Counted from the stretch's first letter, positions 25,687 through 35,727 are shown. The stretch is 54,436 nucleotides of DNA from Thermoplasmatales archaeon (GCA_027366585.1 DAHXNF010000015.1:1-54436), one strand, 5' to 3'. The notes: generated by a model not told the origin, from the sequence alone. Program-made: numbers and translations.

Positions 25687-26589
25687 TCAGTACTGGCTTG
25701 TTATGAGCGTGCCTTCCGGTGTGCTTCTGTGAACGAAATTCCTTACCCGTATATCGAGCCTGAGGGTCTTTGCGAGTTCAATTGCAGCGGGATGAACGAT
25801 CCTGGATCCGCCTGTCGCGATCGAATAGGCAGCATCATGCGTCAGCACCTCATAAAGGAAGGCCCTGTCTGCTAGGCTCTTCGGATCGACGTTGTATATT
25901 CCGTTCACGTCCTTGTAAAGCGTGATGTGCGATGATCCGTATGCGCCCGCAAATGCTACAGCACTCAGATCGGAGCTGTTCCTACCGAATGTCTGGATCT
26001 TCCCGGATAGATCGAGTGCGAAGAAACCGGTCGTTACAAGGAAATCGCTCCCTTCAAGTGCCTTATTGACGTTATTCCTTATCAGCTGTGCAGAAGCCTT
26101 TGTGTCGGGGAGATAACCCGAATCGCTCCTGCAGGCAATCAGGCCAAGAAGGTCAGATGGTATGAATGTTGCATCATAACCGGTTTCCGCAAGATAGGCG
26201 GTGCACGTGGCTGCGGACAATCTTTCACCAATTGAAAGTATGCTCGGCAGATCTTCTAACGGGAGCATGCTGTCATCCCAGGCCGATTCAATGTAAGGAT
26301 GGGGATTCATCGATCTAGAGAGAGACTTCAACGACGCCTCCGCTGGACACCTGCCGAGGGCCTCAGCCAGCCAGCTTGCATGCAGGGATCCAAGTTCATT
26401 GACACGATGTCCGAGGTTCTCCCGTTCGTCGTTATACACACGCATAAGAGCATCCGTAACTCCTTCGAAGGCGCTTACGACAATGACACACTTCGCCGCT
26501 CTCGCAGCGATATCTGAAAGATTTCCCAGTGCGTCTGCCCCGGTCAGGCAGGATCCGCCGATCTTAAGGAAACTGACCCTGGCTGTCAA
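25687..26589 (-). CDS. Aspartate kinase, catalytic domain only
   Basis: A 300-aa amino-acid kinase that phosphorylates L-aspartate, first step to threonine, methionine and lysine. Motifs are FLKIGGSCLTG (KxGGS phosphate loop), SIGERLSA (aspartate binding), and FGRNSSDLSA and YKDVNGIYNVDP of the nucleotide-binding half. The sequence ends at about residue 300, so the two C-terminal ACT domains of regulated aspartokinases are absent. The TTG start overlaps the asd stop (TTGA), with GGTGG seven bases upstream. It is last in thrB-cgs-asd-ask. Confidence 0.92.
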   Translation of the reverse strand: MTARVSFLKIGGSCLTGADALGNLSDIAARAAKCVIVVSAFEGVTDALMRVYNDERENLGHRVNELGSLHASWLAEALGRCPAEASLKSLSRSMNPHPYIESAWDDSMLPLEDLPSILSIGERLSAATCTAYLAETGYDATFIPSDLLGLIACRSDSGYLPDTKASAQLIRNNVNKALEGSDFLVTTGFFALDLSGKIQTFGRNSSDLSAVAFAGAYGSSHITLYKDVNGIYNVDPKSLADRAFLYEVLTHDAAYSIATGGSRIVHPAAIELAKTLRLDIRVRNFVHRSTPEGTLITSQY

Positions 26590-27587
26590 ATGTAACCACC
26601 TGTCACTGCCGCAACCTCTGCATTCAGTAGAGTGGAACCTGCCGCACCCCGTATCAGGTTGTTGACCACAAGAATGAACTGCAGCCTGTTTTCGCTTATC
26701 CTTATCCTTCCGATTGATACCTGCATACCGCTCTTCATGTCCTGCGATTCCCCTGCGTCAATCCTGGGTTGGGGCCTGTCCACTTCCCCGCGGAGAATAA
26801 GCGGGTGTTCAGGTAGAGATGGCAGGCGCCCCGGCAGCTCATGATTCCTGAATGACCTGAACGCATCCACCACCTCGCTTTCCTGGAGACGGGATCCGAA
26901 AGTCACTGTAACTGATTCCATATGGCCATTGACGACTGGAACGCGCGTGCATGTTGCTGCAATACTGAAGTCCAGCTTTTCCCCCAGGCTGAATATCTTC
27001 CGGGTCTCCCTGATCATCTTTTCCTCTTCTCCGGAAATGTAGGGGATGACATTGGACATAATGTCGAGGGATGGTGTTCCGGGATAGCCTGCACCGCTGA
27101 CTGCCTGCATCGTGGTCACGTCAACGTTTCTGGGACCGAAATTACGCAAAGGTGCAAGGCCGAGCACGAGGCCGATCGTGCTGCAGTTTCCGTTTGCCAG
27201 TATGTATCCACTCCCACCCAGCGCTGATATTTCTTCGTAATTCACTTCTGGAACCACGATTGGCACATCAGGAAGCATCCGGTTACCGGAAGCATTGGTA
27301 ACTATCCTGTTATTCATGCTCCTGAGCTCCAGTTCGAGGGATGTGGCAGACTGCTCACTGACTGCGCTGAAGATAAAATCAAACTTCCTCTTCGTAATTT
27401 CTTCCGCATCTGCCTTCTGTATTTCCATGACACCACCCTTTCTATCTATTAAGAGCCTGGAACCTGCTGATGCCTGTGATCCGTAAAGTGCGTCCAGCCT
27501 GAAAAATGGATGATCCTCAAGAAGCCTGATAATCTCCCGCCCGACCAAGCCTGATGCACCCATTATTGCTACCCTCAGCTTATCCAT
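26586..27587 (-). CDS. asd: Aspartate-semialdehyde dehydrogenase
   Basis: A 333-aa NADP-dependent enzyme converting aspartyl phosphate to aspartate semialdehyde. It has the N-terminal GASGLVGREIIRLL nucleotide motif and NGNCSTIGLVLGL with the catalytic cysteine, as in archaeal-type Asd. ATG 27587 directly follows the upstream gene's stop. In the operon it acts immediately after the aspartate kinase encoded next. Homoserine dehydrogenase, the following step, is not in this window. Confidence 0.95.
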   Translation of the reverse strand: MDKLRVAIMGASGLVGREIIRLLEDHPFFRLDALYGSQASAGSRLLIDRKGGVMEIQKADAEEITKRKFDFIFSAVSEQSATSLELELRSMNNRIVTNASGNRMLPDVPIVVPEVNYEEISALGGSGYILANGNCSTIGLVLGLAPLRNFGPRNVDVTTMQAVSGAGYPGTPSLDIMSNVIPYISGEEEKMIRETRKIFSLGEKLDFSIAATCTRVPVVNGHMESVTVTFGSRLQESEVVDAFRSFRNHELPGRLPSLPEHPLILRGEVDRPQPRIDAGESQDMKSGMQVSIGRIRISENRLQFILVVNNLIRGAAGSTLLNAEVAAVTGGYI

Positions 27588-28739
27588 CTAATCGGTGCCT
27601 CCCCCTTTCAGGTGTGAATTCTGAATCGATTGATCAATGTCCTCGATTATGTCATCAGGATCTTCAAGACCTACCGAAAGCCGGAATAGCGACTCATCGA
27701 TCCCTGCCATTTTCTTTTCCTCGGGGGAAAGGGAACGATGTGACATCGTTGCAGGATGTGATATTGTCGTGTTCACGCCCCCAAGGGTATTTGCCGGTGT
27801 TACTATTTTCAGCGCTTTCATGAACCTATCCGGGTTCAGTTTCTTTCGATTGGCTACGAAGGAAACAACAGATCCAAAACCTCTTAGCTGTTTAGATGCC
27901 AATGCATGATCGGGATGGTCCTCAAGTCCGGGATATATCACCTTCACAATATCTGGTAAAGTTGTGAGTTCTTTTGCGATTCTATATGCGGATTCCCCTG
28001 AATACTTCATTCTTACATGAAGCGTCTTTATTCCCCGCAGGGTCAGATATGCTGCAAACGGGTCAAGCGACTCTCCGACAGTCTTTCTGAAATTGTCCAG
28101 TCCGTTGATGAAATCCTTCGTGCCTGCAACGAAACCCGCTATGACGTCATTATGACCGGAGATGAACTTTGAACCGCTGTGGATAACGAGATCAGCACCT
28201 GAATCCAGCGACTTGAGATTCACCGGCGTTGCGAACGTTGAATCTGAAACAAGAATTGATGAGGTGGAGATCTCTTCCTTTATTCTCCGCAGATCGTGGA
28301 CCCTCAGCGTTGGGTTCGAGATCGACTCAACGAATACAAGATCGTGCTTATTGTAGGATTTGAGGAGGTTTTCCGTACCAGGTCCTGAAATAGTTGTCTT
28401 GATTCCATACTGTGTCATGAATTCCTTCAAGAAATTCAATGTTCTAGCAAAAACATCGCAATGTATGAGAACGGTCATGCCCGGTCTCAACCTGTGGAAA
28501 AGTACGGAAGTTACGGCACCCATCCCTGAACTGAAAGATGCAGCCGATTCTGCATTTTCTAATCCTGCCATAACCCTGTTCAGCTGGCTGACAGTTGGGT
28601 TTGCCTCCCTGGTATACCGGTAAGCAGCCCCTTCCGGCATAACATATGCACTGGTCTGATATATCGGCGTTGTGAGCGGAAAGTGACTGAATTCCTCAGG
28701 TTCCCTTACATACCTTGTGTTATCCCTCAACGACTGCAC
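27588..28739 (-). CDS. Cystathionine gamma-synthase/lyase family PLP enzyme
   Basis: A 383-aa trans-sulfuration enzyme of the Cys/Met metabolism PLP family. YRYTREANPTVSQLNRVMAGLE and SFSSGMGAV near the N-terminus and GADLVIHSGSKFISGHND with the PLP lysine are typical. Residues near the C-terminus (LNTLGGV-like ANTLGGVNT) also fit. Sitting between homoserine kinase and Asd suggests methionine synthesis from an activated homoserine. Use of O-phosphohomoserine is plausible because its producer is encoded upstream, but this is inference; gamma-lyase activity is possible. GTG start overlaps thrB by 20 bp. Confidence 0.9.
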   Translation of the reverse strand: MQSLRDNTRYVREPEEFSHFPLTTPIYQTSAYVMPEGAAYRYTREANPTVSQLNRVMAGLENAESAASFSSGMGAVTSVLFHRLRPGMTVLIHCDVFARTLNFLKEFMTQYGIKTTISGPGTENLLKSYNKHDLVFVESISNPTLRVHDLRRIKEEISTSSILVSDSTFATPVNLKSLDSGADLVIHSGSKFISGHNDVIAGFVAGTKDFINGLDNFRKTVGESLDPFAAYLTLRGIKTLHVRMKYSGESAYRIAKELTTLPDIVKVIYPGLEDHPDHALASKQLRGFGSVVSFVANRKKLNPDRFMKALKIVTPANTLGGVNTTISHPATMSHRSLSPEEKKMAGIDESLFRLSVGLEDPDDIIEDIDQSIQNSHLKGGGTD

Positions 28740-29637
28740 CCCTGCACACGCCTGATTCCACGATATTGAAGGGAAGATTTAGTCGATCAAGAACTTGAGA
28801 AGTTCCATCGCGGATACGATTCAACGATTGATCCGCATCCAGAACGCAAAGCAGTGATGGGCCGGCACCACTGAGGGCCACCCCAATGGCACCATGGTTC
28901 AGCAATGACCTTTTAAGATCAGGATAATAAGTATATATTGAAGACCTGGCTGGCTCAACGATGCTGTCATTCATTCCGGATCTGATCAGATCCGGATTAT
29001 ATGTGTTGAGTCCTAGGATAAGCATGGCCAGGTTTCGCGCATTCGATACTGCGGCATCGATATCCACGCTTCCAGGAATGACTGCCCTGCACCTCTTTGT
29101 CTTCTCAGGAACCTGCAGGTCAACATTTATGATAACCAGCTTTAGATCCGGATGAACGCGTACACTATGCCATCTTGGTGGCTTAACCGATGCAATGACT
29201 ATCAGGCCACCGATTAAGGATGCAATGATATTATCGACATGACCCGTTCCGCTGACTCTTTGTTCTCCCAGGGCGGCATACCTGACCATGGTTTCCTGGT
29301 TCATGCCAAGATTGAGCAGCTTGCTAAGCGCAACAACTGTTGCAATCGAACAGGCGCCGCTACTGCCCAGGCCAGAACCCCAGGGTATGTTTCCCCTGGA
29401 CTTCAGGACTATTTTCTCGCTCGAATCATACTCATCTAAAATAGATTCTGCAACAAACTGCTGTGGTGAATTTCTTATCAGCCGGTCTTTCGCATCCAGA
29501 ACCGTAATACGATCACTATCTCTTTTGCTGGAAGGATAAACATCAAGAATTTCATGAAATGCATCCAGTGCAATCGATGCAGAATCGTATCCAGGGCCCA
29601 GATTCGCAGACGAAGCGCAACTCATTACAGAAATCAT
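28720..29637 (-). CDS. thrB: Homoserine kinase
   Basis: A 305-aa GHMP kinase that makes O-phosphohomoserine. It has the N-terminal SSANLGPGYDSASIAL motif, the ATP-binding IPWGSGLGSSGACS motif and the C-terminal GVALSGAGPSLLCVL motif. It is the first gene of the minus-strand amino-acid operon. A TATA-like TGAATAAAAG is centred about 35 nt upstream, implying a leader near 10 nt. Threonine synthase is not present here. Confidence 0.94.
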   Translation of the reverse strand: MISVMSCASSANLGPGYDSASIALDAFHEILDVYPSSKRDSDRITVLDAKDRLIRNSPQQFVAESILDEYDSSEKIVLKSRGNIPWGSGLGSSGACSIATVVALSKLLNLGMNQETMVRYAALGEQRVSGTGHVDNIIASLIGGLIVIASVKPPRWHSVRVHPDLKLVIINVDLQVPEKTKRCRAVIPGSVDIDAAVSNARNLAMLILGLNTYNPDLIRSGMNDSIVEPARSSIYTYYPDLKRSLLNHGAIGVALSGAGPSLLCVLDADQSLNRIRDGTSQVLDRLNLPFNIVESGVCRGAVVEG

Positions 29638-30332
29638 TTGGCTGCGATGGTGGGTCAGTATTTCTTCTTTTATTCATAGGGAATTACTGAAAATCATATT
29701 TTGCTCACTTGCAAACAAGCGCTTCGCGACAACTTTTACGTTGCAAAGACTCCAGAAGTACCCTTTTACCCGTAAACCAGCTATTCATGAATGGAAGAAA
29801 AATGTACGAATAGATGAAGGAATATACCCTTCATTTGCCAGACGATGCACATTTCTATGACATATCTTACAATACCTTCTTTTTCTCGCACATGAGCAGG
29901 AATACTGTTTAACATTGTAAAAAGATGAAGCGAACCATTTTTAGACCCGCCTTTTAAGATCCGTGATTGAGTGATAAGACACTAGCAGAGGCGTAAGGCT
30001 TTTGATTGTATTTTCGCAACTAAATAATGTAATATGACATATCCTCTAATTAGGGAGGGTCTTGCCTTGTTCCTTTGGCTGAACCATGAATAGGTTCGTT
30101 GTTAGAAAGGAATGAATAAAAGTCTCTTTACCACAGTTAAAGTCAGATAAACCGGTCTATGCGATGGCCAAAGATACCTGAATGCCAAAAGGTGAAAAAT
30201 TGTTTGAAATAATTTAAGTGCGAATTGTAATGAATTTACATGATAAGAAAAATACTAATTAGAAAGGCAGCAAATGAGATAAGGGTATAATTTTATATAC
30301 GCTGTTTTAGATTACGTGCTCAGGTATAATGT
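29638..30332. promoter_or_regulatory. 695-bp intergenic region with divergent promoters
   Basis: The region separates thrB and the solute-binding protein gene. Near the right end TTTATATA (30292-30299) is a strong TATA box about 37 nt before ATG 30333. Near the left end lies the thrB promoter (around 29668-29678). A small hairpin, GAACC/GGTTC, is at about 30083-30100. I see no convincing gene, tRNA or repeat in the remainder. Confidence 0.5.
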
Positions 30333-33300
30333 ATGGAAAGCCAAAAGCCAGACAATAATAGTGGTTCATCCGCGATAGTGCCTCCTAAGCCAGTTAATTC
30401 CGCGGCGAAATTTTATGCCGTGATAGTGGCCCTTGTAATAATAGCGGCCGCATTCGGAGTATTATACGCGACTAAGTCACCATCCTCGACTAAAACAAGC
30501 GCAGTGAGTGCAACACTTGGGAATGTTACCCAGACACTTTCCGTTGGCAGCACTTATAGTTTCACTATAAAAGCAACTGGGAGTTTCAACAGTATAACAG
30601 TTTGGTGGGGTGACGGATCCTCTAACGTGATAAAGTATGCTAATTCAACGACAGTTGTGGCGAGTCACACGTATAACAGCCAGGGTGACTACTTCATATT
30701 GTATCAGATAAATTATCCATCGTCAACATACAATGGCCTGATACCTCTTAGTGTCGGTTATCCTGCAAGCAGCAATGCATTTGTTAATCTATCTTATGGC
30801 TTCAGTCAGTTGGTTGCAAACAGCACACCCCCAGTCTTGACAAACCCAGCTATATTCGGTCCCGGTGCTAACCTGACATACCAGGTAAGTTACTCGACAC
30901 CTAGTAACCCATCTTACATGGTAGTAAATGTGACTGTCAACATATACAAGGGTGCGAGCCTAATAAGCTCTAACGCCTATCCTCTAGTCTACACCTCTGC
31001 CCAGGGTGGTGGATTTATTCTTCCGGAAGGAACGATAGATCTTTACCTTAACAACCTGGCTCAGGGATACTACACTGTACAATCATATGTAACGGTCGGA
31101 ACACTTGCGACAACTACTGTTACCGCACCTGTTACTAACACTTCAACAGTTCACTATTCAGCAGGCTCAACTGCCTACTATAACCAAACATCATACCAAT
31201 TATCGAACAAATCGCTAGTTAATTCTACTCCACAGCTTGCTTTGCTTAAGGGGACCGAGGTTCAAAATTACAAATACACGAATTTAACCTATGAGAGTGG
31301 TACAAATGTTAGTTACGCTGCACCATCCACCTTCATGTACGGCAATAATTCCGCCCTCGTCTTGACAAAGAACGCTAAGCTTACCTTTGACACAGCAACG
31401 AATGTTACCTTAGCAAGTGCAACCAACGTTACTTATGGTTCTTCAATCGTAGTTCACACGCTTTCTGCAAAAACATATGCGATGTCTGCTGGAAATGTAA
31501 CTAATTTCCTGAATGCAACAGCATTGACAATCGACAACGCATCCGAAGTTCAACTTGCACTTGGATCTGGCTCCGTTAACTACAGTTCAGGTCAGAGTCT
31601 TGAATATCTGACTTCATCTACAGCCACGTATAACGAGAATACATCATTGATGTATAATAACGTGACCAATTGGGCAACATATCCAAACGGTGCAAAGGTA
31701 GGCCTGACAACAACCGTTGAAGCTTCTACTACAGTTAATACAGGGGCTGCAGACGTTGCAAATGTTACGGCTCAAACCACCGTTTCTTATACAGACATAC
31801 CTATCTTTGACACAGTTACCCCATACTCACAGTCTGCGTCATCAACATTCTTTGACTCGCTTCCTAATGCAGTAGGTGGATATACTACCCTTGACCCTGC
31901 AATATCTTTCTACACTGCAAGCAATGAAATATTGACAAACACCCTTCTCCAACTGGATCAATACAACGGTACCAGCACAACATCATTCATACCTGAGCTC
32001 GCTCAGTATCTGCCTACAGTGGCAAACGGAGGAGTCAACAACAACACTTACAGTTATACTTACAATAACGCCTATATGGGCCCTGTCACGGTACATGTAC
32101 AACCAGGGCAGAACTTCACTTATCATATCAGAAACAGTATAAGAGATCAGTTTGGCAATGCTATAAGTGCGTACGATGTGTACTTTGAGATTGTAAGGGA
32201 TATGCTGTTTTCAGTCTCTTCTCCGGGAACTGGAGGATACCTGATAGCAGAATACTTCTTTGTTAATTACTCATCTCCTGGTTTCACTCCAACATACCAG
32301 GGAATCATGCCTAACCTTTCCTACAACAATGCCACTGACAACTTTACAATACACTTTGCCAAGCCAATGCCCACCACCCTTGTTTACCAGCTGTTTGCAG
32401 CATCAGGCACATTTGTTGAAAGTGCGACCTGGCTGACACAGCATGGTTCCGGCATAACCTTTACCCCGGCAGGTTTCAACGCCTACATTGCTGAAGGAAG
32501 TTCTTCAGGTTACAATTCATATGTGCAGAACCACATAGATGCAAACGGTCCTTACGAGATCTCATTGGTCTCGCCAGCACAGTTCGTTGTACTTGTAGCC
32601 AACCCGGCATTCGCTGGACTTCCGGACTATCCCGCAGCTCAGAGCGCAAAGACAGTTATAATGCAATACACATCATCAATCTCAACAGCTTGGCTGGAAT
32701 TTTCATCCGGGCAGGCTCAGGACGTTCAGGGCGTTCTTCCCGAATACTGGAACAGTACCTTGGCACTGGTAAAACAGGGAAAGGCAATAACATCGTCATT
32801 CCCAACTCTATCAATATATTTCTACAACTATAACATAAACATCGATACTACTTTACTGAAGACAGTTGACAAAAATGCAAATGTACCAAGCAGCTTCTTC
32901 ATCAACCAGGATGTAAGAAAAGCCTTCGCATACGCTTACAACTACAGTTATTACTTTTCCGACCAGATAGGTAACACGATCTACAACGCAAGCTTCCAGG
33001 TTCCTTACGCAGGAATGCTTGTACCTGGCCTGCCTGACTCCCAGAATATATCACAACTGAATGCGGTAGGAGCACAGGTGCCATATACAAACCTGGTAAA
33101 AGCTGCCCAGTACTGGGGAGACTTCTGGAACAGCTCTGCGAGAACTGCAATGGGACTTAGTGGAACAGCAAGCAACCCAACATACAAGGGTAGTGCGCTT
33201 GACGTACCGATCTTTGTACTGCAGTCTGATCCACCAGACGAAGCCGGTGCAACTACATGGGTACAGATGCTTCAGAAATTCATACCTGGGCTTGACAATG

Positions 33301-33815
33301 GAGCGCAGGATGTAATCCAGACATCAGAAGTCAATATCTTCCTTACCTGGGCCGTCCCACAGGGCGATCCAATGCCAATAAGCTGGGGAGGATGGGCTCC
33401 TGATTACCCGTACCCGACCGACTATCTGTCTGCAATGTTCCTACCATCAACCACATCAACATATGGGAATGCAAACAGCTGGAATTCATCCTACGTTGCT
33501 GGAGTTACAACCACAACATATGGAAGCAACTCAATGGCTGACCCTGCAGAGGCAAGCGCTCTCAACAACATAACAATCGCCTACTATCGCGGTGTAGCTA
33601 ATGAGACGAATCCAACACAGGCAGCTTACTGGTTCCAGAAGATGAATGAGCTGAGCGTAAACATGACGATGGAGGTCTATCTCGGACAGGTAAACCAGAT
33701 ATGGATCTGGGACTCCATAGCTAATAAGACTGCCCTACAGCAGTGGCAGCAGAATGTCATGCTTGGCGGTGGTGCAGAGATAATGTATAATTACGTAGTT
33801 TACAACAGCTCTTAG
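30333..33815 (+). CDS. Membrane-anchored oligopeptide-binding protein (family 5) with PKD-like and sequon-rich domains
   Basis: 1160 aa. A short cytosolic N-terminus and one membrane helix (about 25-47) anchor it. A PKD-like domain follows (about 55-145; VWWGDGS and SHTYNSQGDYF). Residues ~285-490 form a repetitive Asn/Thr/Ser-rich tract with many N-glycosylation sequons. The solute-binding family 5 domain runs from about 510 to 1120 (GGYTTLDPAISFY, IRDQFGNAISAYDV, WGGWAPDYPYPTDYL). It should capture peptides outside the cell and deliver them to the Opp permease encoded convergently downstream. It is about twice the length of ordinary OppA. The family call is firm; peptide specificity is inferred. 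Confidence 0.9.
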   Translation: MESQKPDNNSGSSAIVPPKPVNSAAKFYAVIVALVIIAAAFGVLYATKSPSSTKTSAVSATLGNVTQTLSVGSTYSFTIKATGSFNSITVWWGDGSSNVIKYANSTTVVASHTYNSQGDYFILYQINYPSSTYNGLIPLSVGYPASSNAFVNLSYGFSQLVANSTPPVLTNPAIFGPGANLTYQVSYSTPSNPSYMVVNVTVNIYKGASLISSNAYPLVYTSAQGGGFILPEGTIDLYLNNLAQGYYTVQSYVTVGTLATTTVTAPVTNTSTVHYSAGSTAYYNQTSYQLSNKSLVNSTPQLALLKGTEVQNYKYTNLTYESGTNVSYAAPSTFMYGNNSALVLTKNAKLTFDTATNVTLASATNVTYGSSIVVHTLSAKTYAMSAGNVTNFLNATALTIDNASEVQLALGSGSVNYSSGQSLEYLTSSTATYNENTSLMYNNVTNWATYPNGAKVGLTTTVEASTTVNTGAADVANVTAQTTVSYTDIPIFDTVTPYSQSASSTFFDSLPNAVGGYTTLDPAISFYTASNEILTNTLLQLDQYNGTSTTSFIPELAQYLPTVANGGVNNNTYSYTYNNAYMGPVTVHVQPGQNFTYHIRNSIRDQFGNAISAYDVYFEIVRDMLFSVSSPGTGGYLIAEYFFVNYSSPGFTPTYQGIMPNLSYNNATDNFTIHFAKPMPTTLVYQLFAASGTFVESATWLTQHGSGITFTPAGFNAYIAEGSSSGYNSYVQNHIDANGPYEISLVSPAQFVVLVANPAFAGLPDYPAAQSAKTVIMQYTSSISTAWLEFSSGQAQDVQGVLPEYWNSTLALVKQGKAITSSFPTLSIYFYNYNINIDTTLLKTVDKNANVPSSFFINQDVRKAFAYAYNYSYYFSDQIGNTIYNASFQVPYAGMLVPGLPDSQNISQLNAVGAQVPYTNLVKAAQYWGDFWNSSARTAMGLSGTASNPTYKGSALDVPIFVLQSDPPDEAGATTWVQMLQKFIPGLDNGAQDVIQTSEVNIFLTWAVPQGDPMPISWGGWAPDYPYPTDYLSAMFLPSTTSTYGNANSWNSSYVAGVTTTTYGSNSMADPAEASALNNITIAYYRGVANETNPTQAAYWFQKMNELSVNMTMEVYLGQVNQIWIWDSIANKTALQQWQQNVMLGGGAEIMYNYVVYNSS

Positions 33816-33955
33816 ACGGAGTTATACTTTATTTTTTTATTTCTTTTTATTTTTCTTAAATATTCTTCTTCTTTTGTTTCCCTTTTTCTGCTTTTTTAAA
33901 TTTTGGACGATAAACCTTCAGTCCTATTGTCATTTCATTCGGAGATTATGGGATT
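33816..33955. terminator. T-rich termination region between convergent transcripts
   Basis: After the stop at 33815 there are several T-runs between 33828 and 33900 (TTTATTTTTTTATTTC and following). Such runs terminate archaeal RNA polymerase. The opp operon ends from the other side at 33956. Confidence 0.6.
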
Positions 33956-34282
33956 TTAGCTACGCCATATTCTAATATAGTACTTGACTTCAAAGTACAT
34001 CGCAACCAGGGCTAGTACAATGAACGTTATCAGGAATAGAACAGGTACATGAACCGGATTGTCCGCAGGTCCAATTGAGATGCTAAGCTGAGGATAGAAG
34101 TAACTGACAGGGATGAAGCTAAGGATCTGCGGAATTCCAATGACATCGAGAAATAGTGATCCAACAATATAAGATCCTCTGGCGAGGTCTCCAAGGATGT
34201 ATTGATAGAACTCCCTTCTTGACATGTCCTTGGAAGAAATTTCTTTAACGTCAAGTTTGTCTACGATCTCTATCTTACTCAT
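33956..34282 (-). CDS. Small two-helix membrane protein at the end of the opp operon
   Basis: A 108-aa protein. An N-terminal ~45 cytosolic residues (SKDMSRREFYQYILGDLARG) precede two hydrophobic helices, around GSLFLDVIGIPQILSF and LFLITFIVLALVAMYF, and a basic end. The ATG overlaps the oppF stop by 8 bp, so it is co-translated with the transporter ATPase and may be an accessory subunit. I recognise no family. Confidence 0.65.
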   Translation of the reverse strand: MSKIEIVDKLDVKEISSKDMSRREFYQYILGDLARGSYIVGSLFLDVIGIPQILSFIPVSYFYPQLSISIGPADNPVHVPVLFLITFIVLALVAMYFEVKYYIRIWRS

Positions 34283-35726
34283 TTGTTTCCTTCATGATCG
34301 GCTCCATTCCCTCTGCATTGGCAGAATGGGGCTTATCGTAGATCAGGCATGAAACTAAATGATCGGTTGCAACCTCCTTGAGTGAAGGCGTATCGTAGTT
34401 TAGCATTGTCATATGTATCCCGGTATCCGACGAGAATGTGACATTCTGTATCGCTCCAAACTTTGTTCCGCCAGGCCGAGCCTGCTCCTTCTTTAGAAGC
34501 GAAGAGAGAAGATCAACTGTACCCTGTTTGTCAGAAATACCCTGCTCGAATATTACATCCAATGACAAATTAGAGTTGTCTATTGCAATCCTCGAGACTG
34601 CCGGGAAATCCCTTGCTTCAGGATTTCTCGTCCTGTCAAGCATTACCGCCAGTGGCGCAGCAAGATCCGATGGAGACCATCCACAATTTACCATGACTTC
34701 CCTGCACCTCGTGTGAAAATGACAACCAAGCGGTGGATTTGCAGGTGAAGGCATTTCACCTTCAAGCAGGATAACTTCCTTCTTCACTCTCGGATCATGA
34801 CTGGGAATAGCCGAGAACAATGCCTTGGTATATGGATGAAGCATGTCCTTGAAAATCTTCTTGGTACTGGTAAGTTCAACAACCTTTCCCAGGTACATTA
34901 CGGCTACCTTGTCGGACATTATCTCAACTACGTTAAGGTGATGCGATATGAATATCGATGAGAAGTTCATGTCTCTCTGGATCTCATTTAACATGTTCAG
35001 TATCTGGGCTTGAACAGAAACATCGAGCGCAGATGTCGGTTCATCCAGCACAAGAAGCTTTGGCTGAATGCTTATTGCCCTGGCAATACCGATCCTCTGA
35101 CGCTGGCCGCCACTAAATTCGTGCGGAAACCTGTAAAGGTGGTCTTCATTGAGGCCTATCCTGTCAATCAGATAATAAAGCCTGTCATGTATTTGATCCT
35201 CGGTCATATCGGTAAGGAACCGCATTGGTTCCGAAATGATGTCCTTAACAACCTTTCTTGGATCCAATGAACCGAAAGGATCCTGGAAAACAGGTTGCAT
35301 CTTTGCCCGCATTTTCTTTAGTTCATGCTTTGGTATGCGTGTCAAAGAATACCTGGATCTAAGCGGTTCAAGCTGATCAAGTACAGACGATAGATCGTTC
35401 TTCGAAGAATGATCATCATTTCCAATCTGGAGGGAATATGCCGATTCTTCCAGTTCAATGATGCGGTTCATAAGTGATGGCTCAAGATCGAAATAAATAT
35501 TGCCTTCAGTTGCCGGGATCAATTGAAGTATTGTTCTTCCGAGGGTGGTCTTGCCACAACCGGTTTCCCCCACCACGCCGAGTGTCTCCCCGCTCTTCAG
35601 CGTAAATGTAACATCATCAACAGCCTTGACCTTGCCAACCGTTCTGAAAAGAGATGAGATATCAAAATACCTCTTCACATGCGACACATATAACAGTGGC
35701 GCGCCAACCCGATCCGCAGATTCCAT
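34275..35726 (-). CDS. oppF: OppF-type peptide ABC transporter ATPase
   Basis: About 483 aa. Walker A GETGCGKTT, signature FSGGQRQRIG, Walker B LLVLDEPTSALD, H-loop IFISHHL. It energises peptide uptake with OppD. An acidic ~50-residue insertion lies between Walker A and the Q-loop (around ELEESAYSLQIGNDD), and a long C-terminal tail follows the family oligopeptide domain, which keeps cysteines in GCHFHTRCREV. The ATG at 35726 is favoured by GGAGGT 11 bases upstream; the frame has earlier ATGs (35735, 35765). Overlaps oppD's end. Confidence 0.93.
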   Translation of the reverse strand: MESADRVGAPLLYVSHVKRYFDISSLFRTVGKVKAVDDVTFTLKSGETLGVVGETGCGKTTLGRTILQLIPATEGNIYFDLEPSLMNRIIELEESAYSLQIGNDDHSSKNDLSSVLDQLEPLRSRYSLTRIPKHELKKMRAKMQPVFQDPFGSLDPRKVVKDIISEPMRFLTDMTEDQIHDRLYYLIDRIGLNEDHLYRFPHEFSGGQRQRIGIARAISIQPKLLVLDEPTSALDVSVQAQILNMLNEIQRDMNFSSIFISHHLNVVEIMSDKVAVMYLGKVVELTSTKKIFKDMLHPYTKALFSAIPSHDPRVKKEVILLEGEMPSPANPPLGCHFHTRCREVMVNCGWSPSDLAAPLAVMLDRTRNPEARDFPAVSRIAIDNSNLSLDVIFEQGISDKQGTVDLLSSLLKKEQARPGGTKFGAIQNVTFSSDTGIHMTMLNYDTPSLKEVATDHLVSCLIYDKPHSANAEGMEPIMKETNE

Positions 35727-35727
35727 C

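Noticed and set aside
30083-30100. Hairpin GAACC/GGTTC as a possible tRNA T-arm or small RNA
   Set aside because: The remaining cloverleaf arms are absent and the stem is only five to six pairs.
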